From positions 1-58,774 of the forward strand of contig JAFTWQ010000016.1 of NCBI GenBank assembly GCA_017465225.1: DNA of 58,774 bases, written 5' to 3'. The notes under the pieces are model-generated. The model made no database searches and was not told where the DNA came from. It saw only the letters and a program-made list of their open reading frames with translations. The DNA comes from Bacteroidales bacterium. GTDB taxonomy: Bacteria > Bacteroidota > Bacteroidia > Bacteroidales > UBA932. A program made the translations under genes and the position numbers. Below are positions 40,704 through 48,715 of this stretch, piece by piece; positions within the stretch are counted from its first letter, which is position 1; each line of letters opens with the position of its first letter.

Positions 40704-40778
40704 AAAGATTCTTCATTTCACTTCGTTCCATTCAGAATGACAACCGTCTGTCATCCTGAGCGGCAGCGAAGGATCTTT
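40704..40778. repeat. Intercistronic palindrome between dapD and the aminotransferase gene
   Basis: A 75-base imperfect inverted repeat: AAAGAT at 40704 with ATCTTT at 40773, and TCAGAATGACA (40732) with TGTCATCCTGA (40749). It fills the whole gap, carries no frame or promoter, and resembles the TCATCCTGAG-type repeats common in bacterial intergenic DNA. Confidence 0.6.
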
Positions 40779-41547
40779 AACGGAGCATATCCTCCAGTGT
40801 TATAGAGCCGGAAGTCTTCTCGTCACGATACTTCACGATCACCGGACAATAGAGATGCACTCCCTGCTCCGCTCCCGGTCCCTTGCTGACCGGGCGGCTT
40901 CCCGCCACAACCACTGCACCGGCCGGAACCACCATCTGGCCGTTCTCGTTAGCCCTGATATATTCTCCGGTAGTAGCATCGAAGATCGCAGTAGACGCAT
41001 TGATGATCACGCCTGTGCCGATCACCGCATTCTCCTTGACGATGGTGCCCTCATAGATGCCGCAGTTTCCACCGATGAACACATTGTCCTCGATGATGAC
41101 CGGAAGAGCCCCTACAGGCTCGAGCACTCCACCAAGCTGCGATGCAGCCGAAAGATGCACGTGCTTTCCCACCTGGGCGCATGAGCCCACAAGAGCATGC
41201 GAGTCAATCATGGTTCCCTCATCCACATATGCACCGATATTCACATATGCAGGAGGCATCATGATCACAGACGGTGCGAGATATGCACCGGCACGCACGC
41301 TGCTTCCTCCGGGAACTATCCTGACACCGTTTTCAGCCGTGAACTTCCTTGCAGGGATGGTATCCTTGTCAAAGAAAGAGAACTGCCCCTGGGTCATGTC
41401 AGTGAGCTTTCCAAGGCGGAATCCCGAAAGGATCACCTCCTTCACCCATGAATTCACCTTCCACTGTCCGTCAACCTTCTCGGCTACCCTTACCTTGCCG
41501 CTTTCAAGGTCGGCAATCGTATTATGGATTTTTTCGATATCTGTCAT
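40777..41547 (-). CDS. dapD: Tetrahydrodipicolinate N-succinyltransferase
   Basis: A 256-residue cytoplasmic trimeric enzyme that transfers succinyl from succinyl-CoA to tetrahydrodipicolinate. The N-terminal helical part (about 1-85) contains [10 protein letters not shown] left-handed beta-helix of hexapeptide repeats follows (about 90-230), for example [40 protein letters not shown] and [16 protein letters not shown]. The length is near the family norm of 270. It starts 3 bases after dapA ends. Its presence shows that this organism uses the succinylase DAP branch. Confidence 0.96.
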   Translation of the reverse strand: MTDIEKIHNTIADLESGKVRVAEKVDGQWKVNSWVKEVILSGFRLGKLTDMTQGQFSFFDKDTIPARKFTAENGVRIVPGGSSVRAGAYLAPSVIMMPPAYVNIGAYVDEGTMIDSHALVGSCAQVGKHVHLSAASQLGGVLEPVGALPVIIEDNVFIGGNCGIYEGTIVKENAVIGTGVIINASTAIFDATTGEYIRANENGQMVVPAGAVVVAGSRPVSKGPGAEQGVHLYCPVIVKYRDEKTSGSITLEDMLR

Positions 41548-41550
41548 ATT

Positions 41551-42432
41551 CTAAAGAAGTCCTAAATTCTTCACTGTCTCGACCATAAGGTCATAAGTCT
41601 TCTGCTGTGCAGGAACAAGAGGGAGGCGAAGCTCATTCTCCATCATGCCCATGGCCGCAAGGGCAGCCTTTGCCGGAATAGGGTTGCTCTCCACAAAACA
41701 GTTGCGGAAAAGCGGAGAAAGCTTCTCATGAAGTCCTGCCGCCTTCTCCACCTTGCCCTCGAGCATTGCATGTGCAAGCTTCGCCACCGGAACAGGAGCC
41801 ACATTCGAAGCCACGCTGATGACTCCGTCCGCACCGGCCTTCATCAATGGGAATGTCTCGTCATCGTTGCCGCTGAGCACGAGGAAACCTTCCGGACGTC
41901 CTGCGATGATGTCAAGGATCTGGCCTCTGTTGCTTGATGCCTCCTTGATGCCGATGACATTGTCTATCTGCGCAAGTCTCAATGTAGTGGCAGCCTCAAG
42001 GTTCGCACCCGTTCTGCCAGGCACATTATAAAGAAGCACAGGCTTACTTGTAGATTCGGCCACAGCCTTGAAATACCGGTACATGCCCTCCTGCGGAGGC
42101 TTGTTGTAATATGGAACCACCACGAGGAACACATCGACTCCGTGGGGTTCAAGAAGCCTTATGTTCGCGATGGTATGCTCAAGAGAGTTCGTTCCGACTC
42201 CGGCAACGACCGGCTTGCCGCATGAACGCTCCTTGGCAAGGGTCAGCACCCTGATCTTCTCCTCATCGGTAAGACAAGGAGTCTCTCCTGTGGTTCCGAG
42301 CGGTACAAGGAAATCGATTCCTGCAGCCACCTGTGAGTCCACCAATGCTGCAAACGCATCATAATCCACTTCTCCGTTCCGGAAAGGGGTCACAAGTGCG
42401 GTACCGCAGCCTTTAAGATTTATATTGTTCAT
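41551..42432 (-). CDS. dapA: 4-Hydroxy-tetrahydrodipicolinate synthase
   Basis: A 293-residue TIM-barrel lyase that condenses pyruvate with aspartate semialdehyde. GTALVTPFRNGEVDYDA opens the barrel, LGTTGETP (near residue 45) carries the Thr pair, YNVPGRTG (near 135) has the catalytic Tyr and GIKEAS holds the Schiff-base Lys (near 161). The length is as expected. It is followed by dapD after 3 bases; an 80-base gap with tandem repeats lies upstream, before dapB. Confidence 0.97.
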   Translation of the reverse strand: MNNINLKGCGTALVTPFRNGEVDYDAFAALVDSQVAAGIDFLVPLGTTGETPCLTDEEKIRVLTLAKERSCGKPVVAGVGTNSLEHTIANIRLLEPHGVDVFLVVVPYYNKPPQEGMYRYFKAVAESTSKPVLLYNVPGRTGANLEAATTLRLAQIDNVIGIKEASSNRGQILDIIAGRPEGFLVLSGNDDETFPLMKAGADGVISVASNVAPVPVAKLAHAMLEGKVEKAAGLHEKLSPLFRNCFVESNPIPAKAALAAMGMMENELRLPLVPAQQKTYDLMVETVKNLGLL

Positions 42433-42460
42433 TTATATTCTGTTTAGATCCCTCGACAAG

Positions 42461-42517
42461 CTCGGGATGACATTATTATTCTCGGGATGACATTATCATT
42501 CTTGGGACAAAATCATT
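42461..42517. repeat. 20-bp tandem repeat between dapB and dapA
   Basis: CTCGGGATGACATTATTATT (42461-42480) is repeated as CTCGGGATGACATTATCATT (42481-42500), followed by a degenerate third copy from 42501. A GATCCCTCGACAAG segment just before (42448-42461) pairs with the first unit's CTCGGGAT. It belongs with the GGGATGAC intercistronic family. Confidence 0.75.
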
Positions 42518-43181
42518 TGAGGATGACGTCACGGAATTCACGGACACCTTCAAGACCTTCAGTCTTGAGCGCAGCCTCGACCGCTCCTGCAGCGAAACCT
42601 TCACGCGAGAAAGCCTCATGAGTGAGCGTGATCCTGTCATTCAGGCCCTCGAAACCGATGGTATGGATACCAGGAATCTCGCCGCAGCGTACAGACTGGA
42701 TGTCAGTCCTGCAATCCATGTTGGCATCAACTATGTCAGCAAGCGACCTCGCGGTTCCGCTCGGAGCATCCAGCTTATGGCAATGATGCATCTCCACCAT
42801 GTAAGGACTGTATCCACCGGTCTCGCCGAGTGTCTTCGAGATATAATCCGTCACTGCGAAGAACACATTCACTCCGATGGAGAAATTTGACGCCCATATC
42901 ATCGGCGTGCCGCATTTCTCGAAATATGCGATGACTTCGTCCTTGATGTCGGCCCATCCTGTAGTTCCGATCACGACTGCCTTGAAATTCTCTGCAAGGA
43001 ACCTGTAATTCTCCCTGATTGCTGCAGGGGTAGTGAAATCTATGCATACGCATTCCTTTGCAAGAGCAGGGTCGGTCCCTGTCACAGCCTCGGTCCATCC
43101 GGCATAGTCCAGACCTCTGTCAAGAATGATCTTCTCGATCATTCTGCCCATTTTTCCGTATCCGCTGATAAATAACTTCAT
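42513..43181 (-). CDS. dapB: 4-Hydroxy-tetrahydrodipicolinate reductase
   Basis: A 222-residue reductase (NAD(P)H) that follows DapA. The nucleotide-binding segment is FISGYGKMGRMIE (residues 3-15), shorter than the usual GAxGRMG. GTTGWAD (near 73), the HHCHKLDAPSGTA motif (near 131, with the catalytic His and Lys) and a GIHTIGFEG segment are present. It is shorter than the E. coli enzyme (273), as in other Bacteroidota. It starts 3 bases after lysC ends. The stop overlaps the last base or two of the tandem repeat at 42461-42517. Confidence 0.94.
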   Translation of the reverse strand: MKLFISGYGKMGRMIEKIILDRGLDYAGWTEAVTGTDPALAKECVCIDFTTPAAIRENYRFLAENFKAVVIGTTGWADIKDEVIAYFEKCGTPMIWASNFSIGVNVFFAVTDYISKTLGETGGYSPYMVEMHHCHKLDAPSGTARSLADIVDANMDCRTDIQSVRCGEIPGIHTIGFEGLNDRITLTHEAFSREGFAAGAVEAALKTEGLEGVREFRDVILK

Positions 43182-43184
43182 GGC

Positions 43185-44561
43185 TTAAAACTGTTCAAGT
43201 TCTTCCTCAACCTCAAAAAGATGATAGTGAAGGTCCTTTACCACATCCTTAAGTTCCTCACGGTCAACGACAAAGCTGATATTCACAAATGACGCGCCCT
43301 GTGAGATCATATATACATTCGTCCTCTTGAGCGGAGCGAAGGTCTTCTTGAGCATGCCGTTGAGACGCACGATGTTCTTTCCGATCACAGACACCTGCGA
43401 CTTGTCATCATCCACGATGACATCCGCAAACTCCGAAAGCTGCTCGACCACCTTGTCAATCTTCTCCGCCGCATCTACAGTCACCGAAATGTTCGCCTCC
43501 GATGTACTGATGAGGTCGACTGAAACCTTGCTTTCGCTGAAGATCTCGAACACACGGCGAAGGAAGCCAGATGTGTTGATCATCTTCATCGAGAAGATGT
43601 TGATCACACGGATATTCTCCTTGAAAGAGACCGACTTCACTCCGTCCTCGATGAGCTCGCTGCGGAGAATCGCTGTTCCCTTGCCCGAAGGATTCATGGA
43701 GTTAAGCACATATATCGGAATATTCTTCTTCACGGCAGGCTCGATGGTGAGCGGGTGGAGCACCTTTGCACCGAAATGGGCCATCTCGGCAGCCTCTTCG
43801 AATGAAATCTTCTCAATATATTTGGTGTTCTCGACAGTCCTTGGATCCGCCGAACGCACGCCGTCCACATCTGTCCATATCTCTATGCGTTCCGCATCTA
43901 TCGCCATTCCGATAAGCGATGCCGAATAGTCGGATCCGCCTCTTCCGAGCACGGTCTGCTCTCCGGCGAGGTTGGAACCGATGAATCCCTGGGTGATCAC
44001 CGCATCCATGCCCTTGTAAGCCTCCTCGATGACACCCGGCACCCTTGCAACGATCTCGTCTATCACAGGCTCTCCCTTGAGATATTCATTGCTCGTGATC
44101 ATCATCTGACGTGCGTCGATGAAATTGGTCCTGATGCCCTTGGCATTCATCGTAAAGCAGATGATGGTAGAAGAAAGGAGCTCACCGTTCGAGATGATGA
44201 TCGCCTTGTTCCTGTCGGAAAGTTCACCGACTGCGCATACCGCATTCACAAGCTCTTCCAGAGAGTCGCATATCGCATTCACGCGGCCTACGGCGCTTTC
44301 CTTCAAGGCAGGACTCTGCTCGAGAAGGTCAGATGCGAGGTTGACATGACGGCTTCGGAGCTCGTTCATGAGGGTCTTTGTTTCCGAAACGTTTCTTGCA
44401 GCCGCTGCATCGGATATCCTGTACAGGAGATCCGTTACCTTTGACAGGGCTGACACTACTACTACAGGCTTCTTGTCCAGTCTGCCACCCACAATGAAGA
44501 TGGCTCTGGTGATTGCCTCGAAATTTGCGACGGAGGTGCCGCCAAACTTCATAACTATCAT
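43185..44561 (-). CDS. lysC: Aspartate kinase
   Basis: A 458-residue aspartokinase, the entry enzyme of the aspartate family. It begins MIVMKFGGTSVANFEAI. The kinase core (to about 270) includes GFIGSNLAGEQTVLGRGGSD (near 190) and WTDVDGVRSADPR (near 230). Two ACT domains follow (about 310-380 and 390-455), with RVINIFSMKMINTSGFLR and MISQGASFVNISFVVD. Presumably lysine is a feedback ligand. It is monofunctional, not fused to homoserine dehydrogenase or LysA. dapB follows after 3 bases. No lysine riboswitch is seen upstream. Confidence 0.95.
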   Translation of the reverse strand: MIVMKFGGTSVANFEAITRAIFIVGGRLDKKPVVVVSALSKVTDLLYRISDAAAARNVSETKTLMNELRSRHVNLASDLLEQSPALKESAVGRVNAICDSLEELVNAVCAVGELSDRNKAIIISNGELLSSTIICFTMNAKGIRTNFIDARQMMITSNEYLKGEPVIDEIVARVPGVIEEAYKGMDAVITQGFIGSNLAGEQTVLGRGGSDYSASLIGMAIDAERIEIWTDVDGVRSADPRTVENTKYIEKISFEEAAEMAHFGAKVLHPLTIEPAVKKNIPIYVLNSMNPSGKGTAILRSELIEDGVKSVSFKENIRVINIFSMKMINTSGFLRRVFEIFSESKVSVDLISTSEANISVTVDAAEKIDKVVEQLSEFADVIVDDDKSQVSVIGKNIVRLNGMLKKTFAPLKRTNVYMISQGASFVNISFVVDREELKDVVKDLHYHLFEVEEELEQF

Positions 44562-44606
44562 AATATTCGCTTCTATTTTAATTCTATTTACTGTTCCGGT
44601 GAAATT

Positions 44607-45686
44607 TCAGGATTTTGAGTTCACCAGAGTTTCGTACATCCTTACGTAATTGTCCTTTGCTGTCTCCAGATCGGCGAGGGCGATGTTCTCTTCCGGCCTG
44701 TGGGCGACAAGTATCGAACCCGGACCGCACAGGATCTTCCTTCTGAAGTTGGTGAGCTGCGGAGCATCGCTGCCGAAAGCCACCGGCTTGGTCGGAAAGC
44801 CTTCCAATGTCTCATATCTGGTCGGCGTGTCTCCTCCGAAAGCCTTCACCTTCATGCTTTTCTGCCACTGTGCCGCTTCCTTGGCCACTATATCCGAACC
44901 GTCCTGCACCCTTCTGCGCCCGAAACGGAGCCTCGCATCTTCACCCGCGATATTCTTCATCACATTGCAGACCATCTCATCCGACTCGAATGTCGTCCTG
45001 AAATATACCCTGCATGAAAGCCTGTCGCTGAGGATGTTCTGGGGATTGTCGCTGACGAGCTTTCCTACATTCCATGTCGTATTCCCCAGCAGCTCGTCAT
45101 GTGGGAAGCATATGCTCCTGAGCGCATTCATGAAGTCATTGAACATCTCGATGGCGCTCATGCCATATTCAGGATATCCTGAATGGAATGCCTTGCCTTC
45201 GAATGTCACCTCGAAAGATTTCGTTCCCTTGCTGGCCGATGCCATGCAATTGTCCGTCGGCTCGCCGACAATGACCCACTCCGCCCCTGGATGCTGCTCT
45301 CTGAATGCCTTGGCACCGAACGAACCGGTCTCCTCACCTGCGAGAAGCAGGAGTCCGAATCCGTCATAGCCCCTGGAATCCAGTTCCTTGCATGCCTCAT
45401 ACATGGCAAAGATCTGCCCCTTGGCATCGCACGATCCGCGGCCCTTCACCACGTCCCCTTCGATTACCGGCGGGATATATGGCGGAACCGTATCCAGATG
45501 AGAGCAGAAGACCACTTCAGGCTTTCCCCAGCTGAAAAGAAGGTTCACCGTACCATCTCCCACATCGAACTTCTCCACACGGCAATGCGGAGTAAGCAGC
45601 CTTTCCGCCAGAAAGTCCGCAAACCCTGCTTCCTTGCCGGAAGTAGAGTCGGTTTTCAACATATCCAGAAACAGTTCAGTATCCAT
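44607..45686 (-). CDS. dapE: Succinyl-diaminopimelate desuccinylase-like M20 peptidase
   Basis: 359 residues from the ATG at 45686 (MDTELFLDMLKTDSTSGKE); an ATG two codons upstream is possible. Metal ligands and catalytic residues of the M20/ArgE-DapE family are complete: FCSHLDTVPP (near residue 62), GRGSCDAKGQ (near 85), LLAGEETGSFG (near 117), GEPTDN (near 142) and the second His domain with FGSDAPQ (near 300). The operon context (first gene before lysC) points to DapE, but ArgE-like acetylornithine deacetylase or a related M20 amidase cannot be excluded by sequence alone. Confidence 0.83.
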   Translation of the reverse strand: MDTELFLDMLKTDSTSGKEAGFADFLAERLLTPHCRVEKFDVGDGTVNLLFSWGKPEVVFCSHLDTVPPYIPPVIEGDVVKGRGSCDAKGQIFAMYEACKELDSRGYDGFGLLLLAGEETGSFGAKAFREQHPGAEWVIVGEPTDNCMASASKGTKSFEVTFEGKAFHSGYPEYGMSAIEMFNDFMNALRSICFPHDELLGNTTWNVGKLVSDNPQNILSDRLSCRVYFRTTFESDEMVCNVMKNIAGEDARLRFGRRRVQDGSDIVAKEAAQWQKSMKVKAFGGDTPTRYETLEGFPTKPVAFGSDAPQLTNFRRKILCGPGSILVAHRPEENIALADLETAKDNYVRMYETLVNSKS

Positions 45687-45722
45687 TCTCATGCTATTTG
45701 CACATAGTCGTGCACAATCTGC

Positions 45723-45730
45723 AAATATAC
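45723..45730 (-). promoter_or_regulatory. -7 box of the DAP operon
   Basis: The minus strand reads TATATTTG, an exact TAnnTTTG match 36 bases before the dapE ATG at 45686. It lies in the 77-base gap after the GH20 gene and is the only clear promoter upstream of the seven-gene operon. Confidence 0.6.
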
Positions 45731-45763
45731 ACAATTTATCAATTGATACCTCGGTGGAAACAC

Positions 45764-47707
45764 TTAATTTACAACTATCTCATCAAGAAAAAGGAAGCCG
45801 CGCATGAGAGAGCGGGCGGCATGATAACGAATGTACCTTGCATCTACGTCGCAGGTCGTTTCAAAACTACGGAAAATGAGATCCTCATCATCAACGGAGA
45901 CATCATTAGGCACCTGGGCTATATGGGTGAAATCAGTCCCGTCTTCAGACACATATATGTCTACCTTATGCGGCATGAACACGCCCGGACCCTTAAGCTG
46001 CATGAACGTTCCTCCGACATAGCTTACATGCTTCACTACACCAAGATCGACGGTCACGTCTATATCCGACAGGAAGCCCTGCCAGCGGTTGTCGCTATAT
46101 GTCCAGCCTCCGATGACTCCGTCTGTGAAGGTCTTTTCGCCCGCCGCCGGATACCACTGCTGGACCGGCTTGCTGTATATGACCTTGCAGCCCTTGGCCA
46201 TATGATCCAGACCCGTAGTCACATATTCCCTCTCACCATATTCATTCTCAAGGTCAAAGGTCTGATATCCCTTAGATCTCATGAATTCCAGCATCGGCAT
46301 GACCCTACGCCTGAAATCCTTGATATCCTTGTTTTCCGGCAGGCTCCAGGCTGTCTCTGCTATGGCGATGGCGCGCGGCCAGTACATATATTCAGCATGT
46401 CCGTCCGTGACAACATACTCTGCCCAGAGATTTGCCTGGACGCCTTTTAGGTGATGGACCTTGTCGGCAGGCATCGACGGTTCAACAGGCTCGTACACAT
46501 ACACGGTATCCAGAGGGAGATAGCCTCCGATGGACTGCGGCTCCTTGAACGGAGCATCCTGCGTATGGTCAAGGTAGCAATAGCGGCCCGGCGACATGAC
46601 GACATCATGGCCCATGTTCATGGCGGCGATTCCGCCTTCCGTACCCCTCCATGACATCACCGCCGCGCCTTCGGCAAGGCCTCCGTCCAGGATCTCGTCC
46701 CAGCCGATCACCTTCCTTCCCTTCGACTCTACATATCGTGCCATACGCCTGATCATATAGCTCTGAAGCTCATCCACATCCTTCAATCCCTCCTCCTGCA
46801 TCCTCTTCTGACACTTCGGGCAATTCTTCCAATGCTGCTTTCCGGCCTCGTCGCCACCGATATGGATGTATTCCGACGGGAAGACCTCCATAACTTCGTC
46901 CAGAACAGTCTCCAGAAACCTGAATACTTCCGCATTGCCCACGCAGAAGTCGCTGTCCCGGTATGCCTCGCCGCTGCAGCCGAGCTCCGGATATGCCGCC
47001 AGCACCTCCTCGCTATGGCTCGGCATCTCGATTTCGGGAATTATCTCTATGTGTCTGGCACGGGCATAACTTACAAGATCCCGAATTTCTTCCTTGGTGT
47101 AATATCCTCCATATGCACCTTTTGAGCCTTCTTCGGCATAGTGCCTGTCACCGGCCCACCACTCTTTCCAGGTGTGCTGGGGACGCCAGGCGGCGAACTG
47201 CGTCAGACGCGGATATGCGTCGATCTGCATACGCCATCCGGCGGCATCGGTCAGATGGATGTGCATCCTGTTCATCTTGAACATTGCCATCGCATCAATC
47301 TGTTTCTTCAGGAAGTCCACGCTGCGGAAATGTCTTGAAACGTCGACATGGAGGCCTCTGTATGGAAAACGGGGATAGTCATATATCTCGCAGCACTGAA
47401 GTTCATGAATGGTTCCGTCAGAGCTCATCTGATTCAGGGTCTGGAGAGCATAGTCACGGCCCGCAGAATCAGAAAAAGTTATCGTAATGCCCTTTCTTCT
47501 ATGTATTTCGAGTCTGTATGATTCCGAAGGCATGGCATTTTCCGACACCTTCACCAGACACATTTCCGGCTGTGATCTGAACCTGTACGTACCTTTATTG
47601 ACGCTCACCTCTGCCGGAACCGGGATGACCACATCCGGCCCCTGGGCCATAATCAATGGGACAGGCAGGAGAATCAGCAGGACGGACAATAATATGCACT
47701 TCTTCAT
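45764..47707 (-). CDS. Beta-N-acetylhexosaminidase, GH20
   Basis: 647 residues from the ATG at 47707 (MKKCILLSVLLILLPVPLIMAQ), which gives a clean signal peptide; the frame is open for 17 more codons upstream, beyond the -7 box. A GH20b-type domain (about 30-140) precedes the GH20 barrel with HVDVSRHF (near residue 140), HIHLTDAAGWRMQ, EIEMPSHSEE and the catalytic Asp-Glu pair in HIGGDEAGKQHW (near 285). A C-terminal beta-sandwich (about 530-647) looks like a carbohydrate-binding discoidin-type domain. It removes terminal GlcNAc/GalNAc from glycans or mucins, in the periplasm or at the surface. Confidence 0.94.
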   Translation of the reverse strand: MKKCILLSVLLILLPVPLIMAQGPDVVIPVPAEVSVNKGTYRFRSQPEMCLVKVSENAMPSESYRLEIHRRKGITITFSDSAGRDYALQTLNQMSSDGTIHELQCCEIYDYPRFPYRGLHVDVSRHFRSVDFLKKQIDAMAMFKMNRMHIHLTDAAGWRMQIDAYPRLTQFAAWRPQHTWKEWWAGDRHYAEEGSKGAYGGYYTKEEIRDLVSYARARHIEIIPEIEMPSHSEEVLAAYPELGCSGEAYRDSDFCVGNAEVFRFLETVLDEVMEVFPSEYIHIGGDEAGKQHWKNCPKCQKRMQEEGLKDVDELQSYMIRRMARYVESKGRKVIGWDEILDGGLAEGAAVMSWRGTEGGIAAMNMGHDVVMSPGRYCYLDHTQDAPFKEPQSIGGYLPLDTVYVYEPVEPSMPADKVHHLKGVQANLWAEYVVTDGHAEYMYWPRAIAIAETAWSLPENKDIKDFRRRVMPMLEFMRSKGYQTFDLENEYGEREYVTTGLDHMAKGCKVIYSKPVQQWYPAAGEKTFTDGVIGGWTYSDNRWQGFLSDIDVTVDLGVVKHVSYVGGTFMQLKGPGVFMPHKVDIYVSEDGTDFTHIAQVPNDVSVDDEDLIFRSFETTCDVDARYIRYHAARSLMRGFLFLDEIVVN

Positions 47708-47730
47708 CTTTATGAGATTTTGCAGACATA

Positions 47731-47738
47731 CAAAGATA
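47731..47738 (-). promoter_or_regulatory. -7 box for the GH20 gene
   Basis: The minus strand reads TATCTTTG, an exact TAnnTTTG match 23 bases before the ATG at 47707. It lies inside the open frame upstream, supporting the shorter start. Confidence 0.6.
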
Positions 47739-47786
47739 ACAATATTCAAATGATTCATTATCTTTACACTCTAAAACATAACTGAC

Positions 47787-48647
47787 ATGAGACTTGACGG
47801 AAGAAGAGAAAGCCGCAACGTAAGAGACGTACGCGGAAAAGGAGGCAAGGCGGCAGGCCTTGGACTCGGAGGACTTGTAATCGTTGGACTTATAACATGG
47901 CTCCTTGGAGGAAATCCGCTTGACGTCATTCAGCAGGCGGGAGGTCTTGAGGGCATCACCGGGGGCGGACAGACAGAATACGTACCTACAGCAGAAGAGG
48001 AAGCGCTTGCAAAATTTTCAAAGCAGATTCTTGCCGGTACAGAAGACGTATGGACAGCCGAATTCAGAAGGATGGGACTCACATACGAACCTCCTACACT
48101 CGTGCTCTTCACCGGAAGCGTACAGTCGGCATGCGGAGGCGCCACATCCGCTTCAGGCCCGTTCTACTGCTCGGGAGACAAGTCCGTATACATCGACCTC
48201 TCGTTCTTCTCGACCATGAAGAAACAGTTCGGTTCGGCAGGTGATTTCGCATATGCATATGTGATCGCTCATGAAGTAGGTCACCATGTACAGAACCTCC
48301 TCGGAACTCTCCGCCAGGCACATACAGCCATGAGCCAGACATCGCAGACAGAGGCAAACAAGATCAGCGTCCGCCTCGAGCTTCAGGCGGATTTCTATGC
48401 CGGACTCTGGGCAAATCATGACAACGAGATGTTCAATTCTCTCGAGGAAGGCGACATTGAGGAAGGACTCGAAATCGCTTCAAGAATCGGAGACGACTAC
48501 CTGCAGAAGCAGGCGCAGGGCTACGCGGTGCCGGAGACATTCAACCACGGAACATCGGCACAGCGCGCACGCTGGCTCAAGAAAGGCTTCACCACAGGTG
48601 ACATCGAGCAGGGAGACACATTCTCGCCACGATATACAAGTCTGTAA
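47787..48647 (+). CDS. ypfJ: YpfJ/KPN_02809-type zinc metallopeptidase
   Basis: A 286-residue protein with a soluble N-terminal tail (RLDGRRESRNVRD), one transmembrane helix (GLVIVGLITWLLGG, about 31-44), a Gly-rich stretch GGLEGITGGGQ and a zinc peptidase domain. The domain has the VIAHEVGHHVQNLLGT motif (near residue 160) with a downstream ELQADFYAG carrying the third ligand, plus GPFYCSGDKSVYIDLSFF. It matches the YpfJ family of neutral metallopeptidases of unknown physiological substrate. A near-consensus -7 (TATCTTTA at 47759-47766) lies upstream, and the hairpin at 48655-48693 follows. Confidence 0.95.
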   Translation: MRLDGRRESRNVRDVRGKGGKAAGLGLGGLVIVGLITWLLGGNPLDVIQQAGGLEGITGGGQTEYVPTAEEEALAKFSKQILAGTEDVWTAEFRRMGLTYEPPTLVLFTGSVQSACGGATSASGPFYCSGDKSVYIDLSFFSTMKKQFGSAGDFAYAYVIAHEVGHHVQNLLGTLRQAHTAMSQTSQTEANKISVRLELQADFYAGLWANHDNEMFNSLEEGDIEEGLEIASRIGDDYLQKQAQGYAVPETFNHGTSAQRARWLKKGFTTGDIEQGDTFSPRYTSL

Positions 48648-48654
48648 TATGCTT

Positions 48655-48693
48655 AAATCCACAGAACCTGGTCGGTTTTGTGGATTTTTCTTT
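48655..48693 (+). terminator. Terminator of ypfJ
   Basis: AAATCCACA, 15 bases, TGTGGATTT then TTCTTTT. The stem begins 8 bases after the ypfJ stop codon. Confidence 0.75.
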
Positions 48694-48715
48694 TCCAGTC
48701 ATCACAAGTAACATC

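Noticed and set aside
42461-42517. CRISPR array at the tandem repeat
   Set aside because: The copies are contiguous, with no spacers between them, and no cas gene is nearby.
44562-44606. Lysine riboswitch before lysC
   Set aside because: The gap is only 45 bases and shows no helices; a lysine riboswitch needs about 170 bases. The dapE leader is also too short.
45698-46450. A 250-codon plus-strand frame
   Set aside because: It starts in the dapE promoter region and runs antisense to the GH20 gene; no motif.
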